A stretch of DNA of 64,000 nucleotides from Cystobasidiopsis lactophilus. Its lineage: Eukaryota; Basidiomycota; Agaricostilbomycetes; Agaricostilbales; Chionosphaeraceae. Below the pieces are notes generated by a model, which was not told the DNA's origin, did not search any database, and saw only the letters and a program-made list of their open reading frames with translations. Positions 1-11,656 of the stretch are shown in pieces; within the stretch, counting starts at the first letter, position 1, and every line of letters starts with the position of its first letter. The position numbers were made by a program, and so were the translations under genes. The stretch covers positions 2,553,883-2,617,882 of the forward strand of contig BCIO01000002.1 in NCBI GenBank assembly GCA_001599975.1, read 5' to 3'.

Positions 1-2
1 TC

Positions 3-1266
3 ATGCCTCTGGAGCCCGTGCTCACCTACCTCGACCAGAACTTCAAGGCACATGCCCATGCCACTGTCACCAACGCTCTTGACAAGATCCTACAGAGCCC
101 GGGCCATTCCCACGCTCTTGTGTCTATACACCGGTACAACGCCTCGTTCAAAAAGAATGTTCGCCGCCGTGTGCTCGACTGCACGGTTGTCCCCAAGCGC
201 CTGGGCTACCGCAAGACTGTCGTCAGCACAAGCTTTGGGATGAACCTCAAGATGAATCGCCCTGAGATGTTCGACGACAGCTTCTTTGTGAAGCCGTTTG
301 TGAACCGAACCTCCAGGTCGACGTTTGTCGGCACCCCAACGACTGGGCGCTCCTTGGGCGAACAGCTTCTCGAAATGTTCGCTTCGGACTTTGACAATGA
401 GGTCTTACAGGTGCGTTTTCGCTCGACGTCCTTGTTCAACAAAATGCGCATCCTGAGTCTGCGGTGCGGCCAGGTTTTGCTCATGCACGCGATCCTCAAT
501 TCAAATTCAAGCTTTGTCGGCAAGATTCTCCTGAAAGGCGTAGAGCCGACAATCCTCCACTTTTCTGTGACCTCTAAACTTGGCATCCCCATGTCGAGGC
601 CAGTCATGAACGCCTTGCGAGTCTGTCCTTTCAACGCACATACCAAGACCACCGTGTGCGACGCCTCCACCGCAGCACGATTCAAAGCCTTGTCCAACCC
701 CAAAGCGCACGGGGGTCCAAGCGCGGGCCGCTATCGGCGCTATCATGTTAAGCAAAGGTCACCCGAGGAGTTTGACACTGCAAATCTCCGGAAGTGGATT
801 GCAGAAGTCAGTCTTTATTGCTACACTTTCCCAAATCTCTACTAAAGAACTGTGCGCGCAGATTGAGTTGATCGCCAAAAAGGACGAGGACAGCACCAAG
901 CGGTACAACTCGACCAACAAACTTCCAAAAAGCGACCGGTCTGCATTCTTCAAAGAACTCAAGCGATGGATCAAGCGCTTTCGACGGGATGTCGAAGAGC
1001 AAGAGGCCAAGGCCCTCGCCGTCAAAGAGCAAGCTGCTCCAGAGCCAATGGCAGAAGACGACAATGACCCAGATACGGCAGAGGCAGTGATGGGTCTACT
1101 GGGCCTGTCTGGCAATCCTTGGACCGGCTTCGAAGAGCTCACAGAACAGGATGAGGCGGACGATGAGGCGGACGAGCAGGATGAGGGTCGATCACTCACG
1201 CGCAGAGGAGTTTTCGACCGAACGCAGCTACTGGAAGCGCAAAGGAGGGGGTTTCTTGACCTCTGA
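3..1266 (+). CDS. Unknown protein, probably 5'-partial (C-terminal part)
   Basis: I do not recognise this protein. The reading frame is open from the window edge, and the ATG at position 3 may be internal. A GT-AG intron fits at about 411-473, and another at about 813-860 joins a helix ending RKWIAE to IELIAKKDED. The C-terminal 120 residues are strongly charged: a basic helix (FFKELKRWIKRFRRDVEEQE) and then an Asp/Glu-rich stretch ending GVFDRTQLLEAQRRGFLDL. The middle part (exon 2 onward) could contain a further small intron that I did not resolve. No signal peptide, membrane segment or known domain is visible. It could be a nuclear protein judging from the charged tail, but this is inference only. 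Confidence 0.45.
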
Positions 1267-1700
1267 TCGTATCATTTGTGCGGGTCACCACAACCACCCA
1301 AGGTCTTTCTGGCGTGGAAACTGGTCAATCTGTCTGCCCTTGTACCTTTAAGTCTAGCGCTTATCACTGCACTTGCTCTCTGCCCAACAAGAAAACGAGA
1401 CCTGCCCTGCTGCTCTCTCTCTCTCTCTGACTGAGTCGAAGGCCGTCGAAGAGCGATTAGCACTGGGTGGCGAATGACGATCGTCGATGATTGAATGCGT
1501 TGCTCTGCCCTCGATTACCTATACAATGAAGCCCTGTCATTGCCTTCCTGTCAACTGCCCCCTTGCCCAGACTCTTGGTAGCTTTGAACAGCGGCGGTAA
1601 AGAGTTTAAGTTGGAAATGCCTGCGTGAAATGTCTAGTACTCAGCGCAAGCACAAACTGGTGCACAAAGAGCCAAGGACTTACATGAGAGAGCCCAGCAC
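1267..1700. other. Intergenic, with a short CT run
   Basis: This holds the 3' ends of two converging genes. The only structure seen is a pyrimidine run of eight CT units at about 1413-1428. No coding exon is supported. Confidence 0.5.
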
Positions 1701-1955
1701 TCATTTTCTCCAAGACTGTCCGCCCCGGCTGAATGCCTCTCTGGCGCCATTGTCTTCCTTCTCTCCAAAGTCGTCCGCAAGTGCCCTTCTCCATGTCTGC
1801 CCGCCCCGGCTGAAGTCAGTCGTGCTGCCGTCGTCGTCTTCGTCGCTCTGCACAGTGGCGCCTGCAATGGAGAAACCGGTGTGCTTTCCATTGGCGACTG
1901 GAGTGGCCCACGCGGCGGCGACAAGCACGGAGAGGATCAGGACTGAGGCTTTCAT
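1701..1955 (-). CDS. Small secreted precursor with two FSRGGQ(T/S)W peptide repeats
   Basis: An 84-residue uninterrupted frame starts at the ATG at 1955. It begins with a clear signal peptide (MKASVLILSVLVAAAWA, likely cut after the Ala-Trp-Ala stretch). After a short acidic pro-region there are two near-identical repeats 27 residues apart: FSRGGQTWRR, and FSRGGQSWRK at the very C-terminus. The first ends in the dibasic pair RR and the second in RK. The second is preceded by GAREA, resembling an Arg-Glu-Ala junction trimmed by a dipeptidyl aminopeptidase. There is no cysteine and no CAAX box. Known Kex2/Ste13/Kex1 processing of fungal alpha-factor-type precursors suggests a mature FSRGGQ(T/S)W octapeptide, but this is inference. 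The frame continues open upstream to 2240, but the signal peptide makes 1955 the sensible start. The gene is alone between two converging neighbours. Confidence 0.65.
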   Translation of the reverse strand: MKASVLILSVLVAAAWATPVANGKHTGFSIAGATVQSDEDDDGSTTDFSRGGQTWRRALADDFGEKEDNGAREAFSRGGQSWRK

Positions 1956-2229
1956 CTTCGAAGACGCCGCTTTGCTAGACTTGGTGGCAGGTAGAAGAGA
2001 CAGAGTGCGGCGAAAAGGAGTGGCGAGTCGGTTGGAATGCAAACGAGACCAAGCCTCCTTTTCTTGTGTCTTCAAAGCAAGCCAGTCCTTTCTCAAAGTC
2101 TTGGCGTGAGTTTGCAGCATCATAAAACAATAGAGCGGGTTCAATGCCTGTGGTGATGAGAATGCATGATAAAACCGAGCGAGGTGGGGTATAAACGATT
2201 GAGACGACTGAAAAACAAAGGTTGCTACG

Positions 2230-5200
2230 CTACAGCTCATCGTCGGCTGGTCGGAAAGTGAGCAGTGACATGGTCTGCAAAATCAATCGTGAGTCGAAGC
2301 CACGAACAGGCGCAAGAAGAGAAAGCGTACAGTGCGACCATGGCGCTTGCACAGGATAACACATTTGTCCTCCCGGAACATGATGCGCCACACAGCCTCG
2401 CAAGGCTCAGCCAGCTCTCGAATGAATTGGCCTAGCAAGTGGCGACCGCTTTTCAGCCCGCGGTCTGTTTGCAGGATAGCAAAGAGATCCTCACCTGTCT
2501 TGAAATCGAACAATTTGACGCGACCGTCATTGCCTCCCGTGACTATGAAGCGATCGTCGAATTGGAGGCAAGTGACCGAGTTGTCGTGAGCGCAGAGGCG
2601 GTGAAGGCATTCCAGAGTCGCCAGGCTGAACACGATGACCCGACCGTCCGAGCCGCCGGTGACCAGCACCGAGTCGGTCAGTTGTAGCTGACCAACCAGA
2701 GAGGTGTGGCCCTGCAAAAGCGCCAGGCAATCGCTGCAACCTCACTTCAGGCACCGCCCTCCAGCGACTTGAGAGGCGGAGTGGCACTCACCCAGTCTTG
2801 GCGGACCAAATCCGCACAGTGGAATCCAACGAGCCAGTGGCAACTCGCTGTCCGTCAAAAGCAACGGCGTAGATTTGGTGAAAGTGGCCACGGAAGACGA
2901 AAATGCATTCGCCCGTGTCGATGTCCCACAGCTGTTAGGCGAGGTTTCAGTTAGATCCACCCGAAGGCGCGTGCAATCCCACAGGAACGTACACGGCAAG
3001 TGTTGTCGTATGATCCAGAGACCAGGCGATTGCCGGATACCTCCAAGCAGCGCACCGAGTTCTCGTGGCCGCGCAGCACGCGCATTTGCCGGCCCTTTTC
3101 AATGTCCCAGATGCGAATGGTGGTGTCCCTCGAGCCCGAAATGGCGATTGGCCGAGCGTCGAGGACCTTGAGGCAGCGGATGGTTGAGGTGTGTCCTTCT
3201 AGCATGAAGATGCATTTGCTGCGCCACTCGGGTTCAGCGATCAAATCGCTTGGAAGAGTCGCGAACGGCAGAGCTCACCCAGTCAGGACGTCCCACACAC
3301 ACACCACGCGATCGCAGCCTCCGCTGACAACCACGGCGCCAGGCAGTCCCCAGCCCCTGGCCGTTCCGCAAATGCTGCCTTGCTGGGCCAAAAAGTCCGA
3401 GTTGCCGCCACCAAACCCGCCAAAGCCACCTCCAGGCAGGTTCCAGCCGTGAGATTGGAAGTCCCGGGCCGAGCCAAAGGATGATGGCCGCTTGATGGCG
3501 GCTTTGGGCCGAGTTGGGCTGGCTGGAGAGGCGGACGAGCCCGAATCGAGGTAGTTGCGGCCTTGGGTGGAGAGCCCGGCGGAAGGGCTGGTGACCATTG
3601 GCGGCGCTTGCCTGCCCTTGCCTTTGACGTCAGAAGGGTGAGAATCGTCTGAGGCCGGTGGCGCCGGTGGCGGGGCGGATTTGGAGACCAGCACGACGCT
3701 CCAGACGCCAGAGAGGTGGCCGTGCAAGGTGCGCACGTAGGCGCCAGTGGCCGCGTCAAAGATGTGCACCTCGTTGGTCGCCATGCCGACCACGATCCAC
3801 TCCTCGTCCAAGCAGAGCGAGGTCACCACCCCGTCATCCGCTGCTTGCTGCGTTGACAGCACTCTGCCCGGACCCTTGAGCCAGTTGGCCTCTGTCAAAT
3901 AAGCCCGCTTGAACTCGTTCTGGTAGGAGAAGGCCGGCTTGGCGTCTGTCGACAAGGTCGGCGTGTTGTTCAGCGACGAGCGGTTGCTAGGCAGCCGAAC
4001 TTTGGCCGTCCCAAACGGATTGGTGGAGTAGGTGGTAGTGGGCGAGATGGGCGAGGCTGGCTCGTCGTCTTCATCGACAGCCGCAGGGGCTATCGGCGTG
4101 GACTCGGAGGAGTTGGCAGTGCCAAAGAAGGGTCTTCGCCTCGACGAGTCGGTCGGTGCCTGGAACGGCGGCACAGGCGAAAAGTTGATGGTGGTCGGCG
4201 GCCGGATCAAGGTGGGCAAAGGCAGGGACCTTGGGCGCATGCGCCGCGGCGAAATGGAAGCGGGCTCCAACAAGTCGGACGAGGTGGACGCCCGAGGTGA
4301 TGGCTCCCGGTCGAGGAACATGGGGATGGGCAGTGTGCTGTTCGACGGCGAGGGCGTCGCGGCAGTGGTGAGGATGGGAAAGTCGTTGATGGAGGACGAC
4401 TCGGAGGCGGTGGTGTCTTGGCTCAAGCGCGGCGCGTTGGGGATGTCGATGGAGTACTCGCGCATGCGATATCCCGGTCGCACGGGAGAGGGCGACTCGA
4501 TGGGCATGGGCAGGTCGAAAGTTGGGGGCGGCAAGGGGTGGTGTGGGGGCGGCGGAGGGACGTTAATGCTGGGCAGCGGCAGGACGCCGACGGGGCTCAT
4601 GCCTGGGATGCGAGAGGCAAAAGCAAAGGGCGACAGAGCGCCGGGGGTCTGCCTGAGCAAGCCCAAGCCTTGCAGGGCCCACTGCTCCATCTGGCGGGCG
4701 TCCATGCTGGGCGTCTCGTTGGTCAAAGGCCCCAGCGCCGAGCCGGGCGTTGTGGTGGTGGTGGACATTTGCACCATCGATCCAGACCGCTGCCTGGCCC
4801 GCCGCGAGTTGGTTGGGGACGGGGTCTGGAAGTTGGTGCGGTGGTTGGTCATCGGCAGGACGCCCGGTAAACCCGAAGCGCTCCTCCTGATGGCCGTCGA
4901 GCTCGCGCCCGCCGACGCAGGCACGCTGGAGGAGAGGAACGACGAGGTGCTGGCGGCCACCGTGCCAAAGCCGTAGCGCTGCCGCTGGAGCATGCCCTTC
5001 CAGGTGCTCTCATCAAACACCAGCCTCCTCCAGCTCTTGCAGACCCTCGAAGCGCGCATCAGGTCCTTGGGGTCCTCGATGAAGCCCAAAATGTGGAGAC
5101 CCAGCTCGGTGGGCAGGTCGGAGAGGAAGTCCCGCTTGAGTAAAGGGGTGATCAGGCCCGAGAGGTGCAGGAGGTCAGCGTTGGACATGCTGGGCAAGAG

Positions 5201-5549
5201 GGCGCTGAGCAGGTCCCTCCTGTGCGCAGCTGGCAGGTGTGCAAAGGTGGCGGTGACATGCTGGATGAAGGCGCTCGGGTCCACGAACGGGTCCTGCACT
5301 TGTTGTTTTTGGGGCGGGTCCCAGTGGAAGGAGAGGCCAGGCTGCGGCGAGGCGGCTGGCGTCGGTGGCCGCTCGAGGTTGCATTGCAGTTGCAGGAGCG
5401 TCTGTTGATGATTGGAAAGCAGCGCCAGAGCCAATGAGCCCAAGTTTGACAGCCGAGGTGAGTGGGCTTACCGAGAGCTCGTCGTCCCCTTTGGATGGCT
5501 GCCTGAGGCCGCCACTGGGAGGCGTCAAAGGCGGCTCAACCAACTGCAT
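2230..5549 (-). CDS. CDC4: F-box/WD40 protein of the Cdc4/Pop1 type (SCF ubiquitin-ligase substrate receptor)
   Basis: The protein is roughly 1,000 residues. An F-box ([20 protein letters not shown], then [17 protein letters not shown]) lies about residue 130-180. A long Ser/Pro-rich linker follows, then WD40 blades with textbook [33 protein letters not shown] and [13 protein letters not shown] motifs. The F-box binds Skp1 and the propeller binds phosphodegrons in this family. Introns are seen near 5403-5472, 3245-3275, 2950-2990 and 2276-2330. The last one joins KRHGRT to [14 protein letters not shown] and stop, the expected Cdc4-like end. The frame is open to an ATG at 5714, but that lies only 2 nt from the stop codon of the upstream gene, so the ATG at 5549 ([14 protein letters not shown]) is preferred. 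The long linker between F-box and propeller is larger than in the yeast protein. Met30/sconB was considered, but the C-terminal end fits Cdc4/Pop1 better. Confidence 0.82.
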
Positions 5550-5716
5550 CGTTCTGTTGGACCAGAGCAAGCGCAGATTCAAAGGGTCGATGCCGAGCTC
5601 AAGAAGGTGGCTCGCCCGACACGCGAGAGAAGCGTCCAAATCAGGAAGGTGCTGGTCCTGGCGTGCTAGTGCATTCCTCATCGCGAAATCCACAGTCGCT
5701 GGTCTATGCAGCACGT

Positions 5717-8149
5717 CTAGAAACCATTGAAACCTCGCCGGCCGTAGCTGCTCCCTCCGCCTGAGAAGAAATCCTCCTCGCCACCCCCGAAGCCAGAGAA
5801 TCCGCCGCCTCCGCCTCCAAATCCTCCTCCTCCAAATCCTCCACCACCAAAGTGTGAGTGTCCACCACCAAATTGACTGAACATGCTCTCGTAAGAAGGC
5901 ATGCCTTGCGGCCCGTCGAGGTCTTCGCCCGCCTGATGATCACCGCCTGGTTCAGCGAAGTCCAGCGAAGTCTTCGCTAACGGAGAGGGAGACTAACATC
6001 GTGTCGCGCCCGCTTCTCTGGGTCGCTGAGAATAGCGTATGCCTGGGGGATACGACTCTTGATAAAATGCTTTGGGGATCGAGCAAGGGGTCTGCACCCA
6101 CCTCTGCAACCGCCTTGAACTTTTCTTCGCTGCCGCCTTTGTCCGGGTGATCTGTGCACAAAACCATTCTCAGATTCCTTCTATCAGAAGCATCTTCACA
6201 GGGAGGCAGAACGCACGAAGCAGGGACTCCTTGCGGTACGCCTTCTTGATGTCGTAGTCGTTCGGGTTGTCCTTGCGGTTGAGGTTGAGCTCCTTGTAGT
6301 AGTCTTTTTGCTTGCTCCTCTTCAACTGTTGATCGTGATGCGACTGCGTTAAGAACTGCATCACCAAGTCGGAGATCGGGCAAACTGACCTCTCGCTGAG
6401 CCGACTCGTACTCGACCTTGATCGACTGCTTCTCGCTCCCTGCGCCTTCGACCGCCTCGTACGCCATCTTAAAGCTGTTCACGGACTCTTCGTACTGCTC
6501 CAATCCCAGCTGTGCCCGGGCTTTTGAACGAAGTCTGTGAAATGGTGGTCTTCGTGAAGAGCTCCAGCCCGACTTTCAGAGGCAGAAGCTCACGCCTTGT
6601 AGTGGTTGGACTGGATTGATAGAACGCTGTCGCAGTCCGCAATCGCCTCGTCGTACTTCTTCATCTGCAGGGACGTCTCGAACATTCACAGATTGCTCGC
6701 GAATGATGGAGCGATGCCCAACCTACCGCATTCAAAGCCAATGCGCGATTACTTTTGAACATGACAGTCTGTCATGGGATCAAGATGAGTTCGCGATTCG
6801 TGGGCGCGAGGAAGGAAGGTGGCGAACCATGTGCTCGTTGTCCGGGTCCGTCTCGAGCGCTTCGGTGTACTTGTCTACCGCTTCTTGCCACTGCTTCTTA
6901 GTGAAGGCCTGCTTGCCCGCTTCCCGCTTGGAGTCGAACGCGCGCATCTTCTTCAACGCCGGGCTGCGAGAGATAAGCACGGTCAGAATCAGCAGAGGGC
7001 GAGATGACGGGATGCGACCCCTTACATGACCAGCTTGAAGTCCGGGTCTAGTGATAATGAGCGCTCGTAGTGGATCTTGGCTTGGTCAAAGTTGCCAGAG
7101 TGGTAGAACAGTTTGCCGCGCCAGTAGAGGGCTTCTGGGTTGGACGGCGCTGAGCGGACCAAATCCGTGGCGTAGTAGGTCGCCTCGTCATATCCTGGTA
7201 TGAATGGGACGCATTCAGCATGCTTTGCAAGGGCAGAGCCGGGCGCTCGTTTCAGCCAACTCACGCTTGCGCTCAATCAGAGCCTGTAGCCGCCAAACCT
7301 TCCACTGCAAAGGTGGGCTCTCTACTTCCTTCATCAACGCTTCGACTCCAAAAGCCACCTGTGCGCAAATGGAACGAGCATGAGCACTCCGACGCATGCT
7401 TGGAAGATGCAAATCACGCACCATGCCCCAGCTCTTCTTCTCCTGCTCCCTCTGCACTGATGCCAGGTGCGACTTGATCCGGTCCACCTTAGCTAAATCC
7501 GTCTGGATGGCGTTAAGCGATGGGCCGTCCGCCGCCGTGCACTTGTCTCTGGCGGTGGTGAGCGTGATGAACGCTGGCTCGATGGACCCCAAGCTAATCT
7601 GAACTTTTCCCAGCCTGGCCAAAGTCTTGACCTGCTGAGGGTTGCCTTGGAGGGTCAAGGTGGTCTGGACGTCCGCCAGGGCTTCGGAGAACTTTTTGAG
7701 CGCCATTAGTGCGGCGGCTCGATTAAAGACGGCGGTGACGAGGGTTGGGTCCAAGTCGAACGCTTCGCTGTACTTTTTGACAGCTTCCTGATAGAGCACA
7801 AAGGCAGCGAGGGAAGGGCCAGCGACTTGGTCAGCAAGCTGCCTATAAAATTTACAATGTAAGCCAGGCTCACCGAATACTGCTTGAGCTTGTACGCCGC
7901 CGTGCCCTCGTCCTTGCGCTTCTCCGCCTTCTGCTGGGGCGTCATGGAGGCCTCGATGTCGAACGCAAAGTCGGAATCGACCGGCATCTCGAACTGGTCC
8001 TGCGACCCATTGGCCAGCTCGGGCTCCTTTTGATCCAAGTCCATGTCGTTGTTCATCTCCGGGCTCTCCGACCCACTCGCTGTTCCAGCAGCTCCAGTCT
8101 GCTTGCGCTTCGCGTTCCTCTTGGCGCCGCTCGTCTTCTTCCGGGTCAT
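5717..8149 (-). CDS. TPR plus J-domain co-chaperone (DNAJC7-like)
   Basis: The protein has a basic, acidic-patched N-terminus (MTRKKTSGAKRNAKRKQ). Several tetratricopeptide repeats follow (for example EAVKKYSEAFDLDPTLVTAV, EALYWRGKLFYHSGNFDQAK, WQEAVDKYTEALETDPDNE), then a J domain (DYYKELNLNRKDNPNDYDIK, then KKAYRKESL, and HPDKGGSEEKF carrying the HPD motif). A Gly/Phe-rich tail closes it (GGGGFGGGGFGGGGGGFSG) and the protein ends GRRGFNGF. This order is that of DNAJC7/TPR2, which passes clients between Hsp70 and Hsp90 in the cytosol. The gene has many introns, so exon edges are approximate. The frame runs on to another Met at 8200; the ATG at 8149 was chosen because the residues before it lack family character. 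Confidence 0.83.
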
Positions 8150-8833
8150 CGAGTCCGTTCGCCGACGCAGACCAGGAAGCGAACTGGCCAGGTGCTTCAA
8201 GCTTGCCCGCCTCGTGCCATTGCCTTTTTGCTGTCTTCACGAGATCTGGGAAGGCTTGAGCAGCAGCCAAGATGCCTTCTTGCCTCCCTCTGACATTGCC
8301 TGGCCCGGCATTCCCTTTGTGCACGCGACTCGGTTCTAATTGCACAAACTTCTCAGTTATTGGTCTTATCCTGAAGGTGGCACTACTCATGCTCCTCGTA
8401 TGATCTTCGGAGGCATTGGCTGCCTACAGCTACGACCGAAATTGCCTCCTGCCTGCCTTTACCCGAGGCGTGATTTACGCAAGTGCCGTACACTAGATGC
8501 AAGGCGCTGTCACTGCCAGCCCTATTCAAGGCGATCGTGTTGCAACCATGTGTGACGCGGCGTGAGAGCCCCTCTGAGACTTGAAACTTGCACAGCCTCG
8601 GGTTCTCTTGGGTGGTGCGTTGGCAACTTGGTCTGCTGCCCTCTCGATCTCCTAATCTATTTTACGTCGACACCTCGTGCGGACGGCTCTATCATTTCGA
8701 GCTGCCTGAAAGACGGTCATTTCGACGGCCAGGTCTCGACAGTGCCTCAGAAGACGCATCCTCTCTTTCAAATCCTGGCCGGCGCCGGCTGGGCTGCCTT
8801 CTCCTTCTTCCTTCCCTCTCCTACCGCGACAAC
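8150..8833. other. Divergent promoter region
   Basis: It separates the TPR-J gene (minus strand) from the orphan gene (plus strand). Open frames here are not supported by any family. No repeat or clear motif was seen. Confidence 0.4.
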
Positions 8834-11656
8834 ATGTATGGACCCCAGGTTGGAGCTGGCCTGGCGTTTAAGATCAAGTCAGTCGACGAGTGGCTGCATA
8901 GACAGGCGGAGAAGATTCGCCAGTGGCAAAAAGCCAATGCGGAGGGGAGCAGTAGTAAAGCCTTCCCGCTTTCTATCTCCTTCGCGACCACCTCATTTAA
9001 TGTCATCCTCAGCCGAGTCGTATGCAAGAGAAAGGCACCCGGCCTATTGGCGCTTCCTAGCGAAGGTTGGCGTTTCTCCGATCGCCGCGCCTTCCCTCAT
9101 CCTCATGCTCTTTTCGCAGCCTAACGCGGTCCTCAACCATGTTCATGTCTGGGCTATTCTGTGAGTGGCGTTCCTCCGCCGCCTTGAAACGCGTTCGGAG
9201 ACCTGAACCTGTCGGCAGGCCCATCCCGACCATCGTGGAACTCGTATCCGAAATCATCACTAAAGAGAACGGCCGAGGAAAAGATTGCTATCACTTATGG
9301 TTTCGTTATCAGCCTGACGGCGAGGCTTTTCGCATCAGCCACGTTAAACCCGACGACACGCCGCTGTTTTGGAGTCGTTTAAAGTTCAAATGGAGCACGC
9401 AACGGCCCGATTCTAAAGAAGGTGAACAGGCCTGGCAAAGCGTGTCCGTCTATTGCAGACAGGCCCGCCGGCCAATGAACGAATTCATTAAATGGGCTTT
9501 GGAATTCAGTAGCTAATTCGGCCTTGACTCTTCTCATGAGGAAAAGTCGTTGATGTTGAGTTGGCAGATCACCGCCGCGATGCGCCCTATGTTGTTTGTC
9601 GAGAGGGAGGACACCCGTTACTTGGAGACAACCTGGTCCATCAAGCCGAATTGAAGCTTGCCACAATGTGTACGTGATATTGGCTCAGTCAATTTCATTC
9701 GTTGGTTCCTTACTTCATGTCAACAAAATCAAACAGGGGCAGAGGAGAGCGAGAGGCAGATCCGAATATGGGAGGACTTCGAGTTCAGTTCGGGGAGCGC
9801 CTCTAGTGAGTGACGATTCCTCAGACCTGAGCCCATAAACGAGAAAATGTAAGCAGGTCTACATACGCACTGCGGTCTGGCCAAGCGGGTCTTCGAAGAG
9901 ATCTTCTCTGTGAGTTCCATGCCCTTCAACCTATGAACTCAGTCTCATATCGAGCAGTACTGCCTCAAATATCACATCATGTTCATCGAGCCCAGGTACG
10001 CAGAAGGCGACAGTTGCGTCACAGTTGCTCATGCCTGCATTCGGGCACAGGTTCAACCTTTTAGTGAGCCATTCTTGAAACTCAATTCGCCATCTACTTA
10101 ATAAAGGTCGCAGGTCCCGTAAACATCTGATTCATAAGTTGCGCTCTTTCTGACCACGTCAAGGTCACAGGGATTCAATCTGGGGAGACACGCCCGAAGA
10201 TGACAAGCCCGAAGCAGACAAGGCAGACAAGCTCGACAAGCTCCTGTCTGACATCTGTCTAATGCACCCTGAAGATGCAAAGGAGTGGCAAACGACGGGT
10301 TCGAAAGAGCTGCCTGCTCGAATCCCAGTAAGAGACGTATTTCGGAAATTCAAGAGCATGGCGGCAGCGAAAGCAACCAAGTCGCCGCAATATTTCTTTG
10401 GTGCTTCTATTATCGCGTAAGTGTCTTCAACACCTATGCGATACGTGGCAGTTCTCATCGCTTCAGCCAGCACGACCCCTCGCAAGTTTGCTCCGCGAAT
10501 TGATAGTAACAAGCACGAAAACCCCCATGGAGCGACCTTCTCTACTTGGAAATACCTCCACGCTGTCGATAAGCTTCACCGAGCAGGTCTGGTGGATGCT
10601 TTTGACAACGTCGGCCCTGAGAAGGATAGAGCCCAGGAAAGTTTGGTCTTGGTCTGCAAGCAGTGGCATGACGAATACGGCCAGAAACCATTCCCTGTTC
10701 CCTATGCGGCGCATGTAAGACTTCTTTTGAAGGCATCAATGATCACTTAATGTCGATGCCGCATTCAGGCCGGAGAATACGACGTTAGGGGTTTACCGGA
10801 CAGGGATACGCCTCAAAGCCACTTGCCTCACGTCAACAACGTTCTTTGGTGCATTGTTGCCCATCTTAAAGGATGGATTATATTGAAACGCCTTGGCCAC
10901 GTGTAAGTGCACCAAACTTTTTCTTTCCACCAATCTAACGCACCCTCATCAGTCTAAGCTTGGCCGGAATGGATGATCCGCTCGGTCGGCTGAAAGGCCT
11001 ATACATCAATCAGCACAAACAGGCCAAGGAGCCGACGCATCAGTATGACAAGCACACTCATATCTTCAACCTGCTGGCCGAAATGGGAGTGCTCATTGAA
11101 GCAAATCCGGTTTCTAACGAAACATTTCATGCGTGGAAGCTTGAAAGTCCGCACGTAAGCCTCGCTCCTCCCCTTGTGCAAAGTATTGGGCGCGTAGAAA
11201 CGTTCAAGAGCAGATTGCGGCCATGATTCTCAAGCACAATGACCAGCTTGGGAGCCAGTCAATTGACCAACTGGCGGTCAGTCTGAACTCTGACGATCCC
11301 ACTGTCCTCGGGAACCATGGCCTGGTATTCGACAAGCACAAAGTCTGTGTGCCCTTGACGATTCCCCGGCTACGTTGACAATGACCTTCGAACGTATTCA
11401 GATGCTCACACACAAGGCCCATGATCACATTCGCCTGTGGCACCTGTATCAAATGGATATCTACAGCATCCGGGTTGGTGGCGCTCTTTGCCCTCCCTCT
11501 GGTACTGAGCTTTAGACCCAGCATGCTTTTGCCGCCGAAGATACCAAGAAAGCTATGGAACGCGCTTATGATTCTGCGTTCAACCAGCATATCATGGACA
11601 CCTATCGGAGCGTCCACAATGCTGGCGGAATTCTTGTCGGCGGAACCCGTCATTAG
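8834..11656 (+). CDS. Large orphan gene with about a dozen short exons
   Basis: I do not recognise this protein. A chain of phase-compatible exons can be followed: 8834-9019 (starts MYGPQVGAGLAFKIKSVDEW), 9120-9160, 9219-9508, 9547 to about 9670, several tiny exons in 9730-10160, about 10169-10418, 10472-10714, 10770-10900, 10955-11155 and about 11206-11350, and two last exons ending GGILVGGTRH at 11656. Recurrent features are His/Trp/Lys-rich segments such as CYHLWFRYQPDGEAF, STWKYLHAVDKLHRAGLVDA and HVNNVLWCIVAHLKGWIILK. An acidic Asp/Lys patch (PEDDKPEADKADKLDKLL) lies near the middle. There is no signal peptide; one hydrophobic stretch is too short and polar to be a clear membrane segment. 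The many small exons with good splice sites argue for an expressed host gene rather than a transposon. Exon edges in 9730-10160 are the weakest part. Confidence 0.55.

Noticed and set aside
1701-2240. Upstream in-frame extension of the peptide-precursor frame to 2240
   Set aside because: The upstream residues show no domain, and the signal peptide starts precisely at the Met at 1955, so the extension is probably 5' untranslated sequence.
4032-4976. 314-residue plus-strand frame over the Cdc4-like linker
   Set aside because: It is antisense to the Ser/Pro-rich linker; Gly/Val/Met-rich with no domain.
10284-10330. GGTTCGAA-type stretch resembling a tRNA T-loop
   Set aside because: It lies within a coding exon of the orphan gene with good frame, and no acceptor stem or anticodon arm is present.
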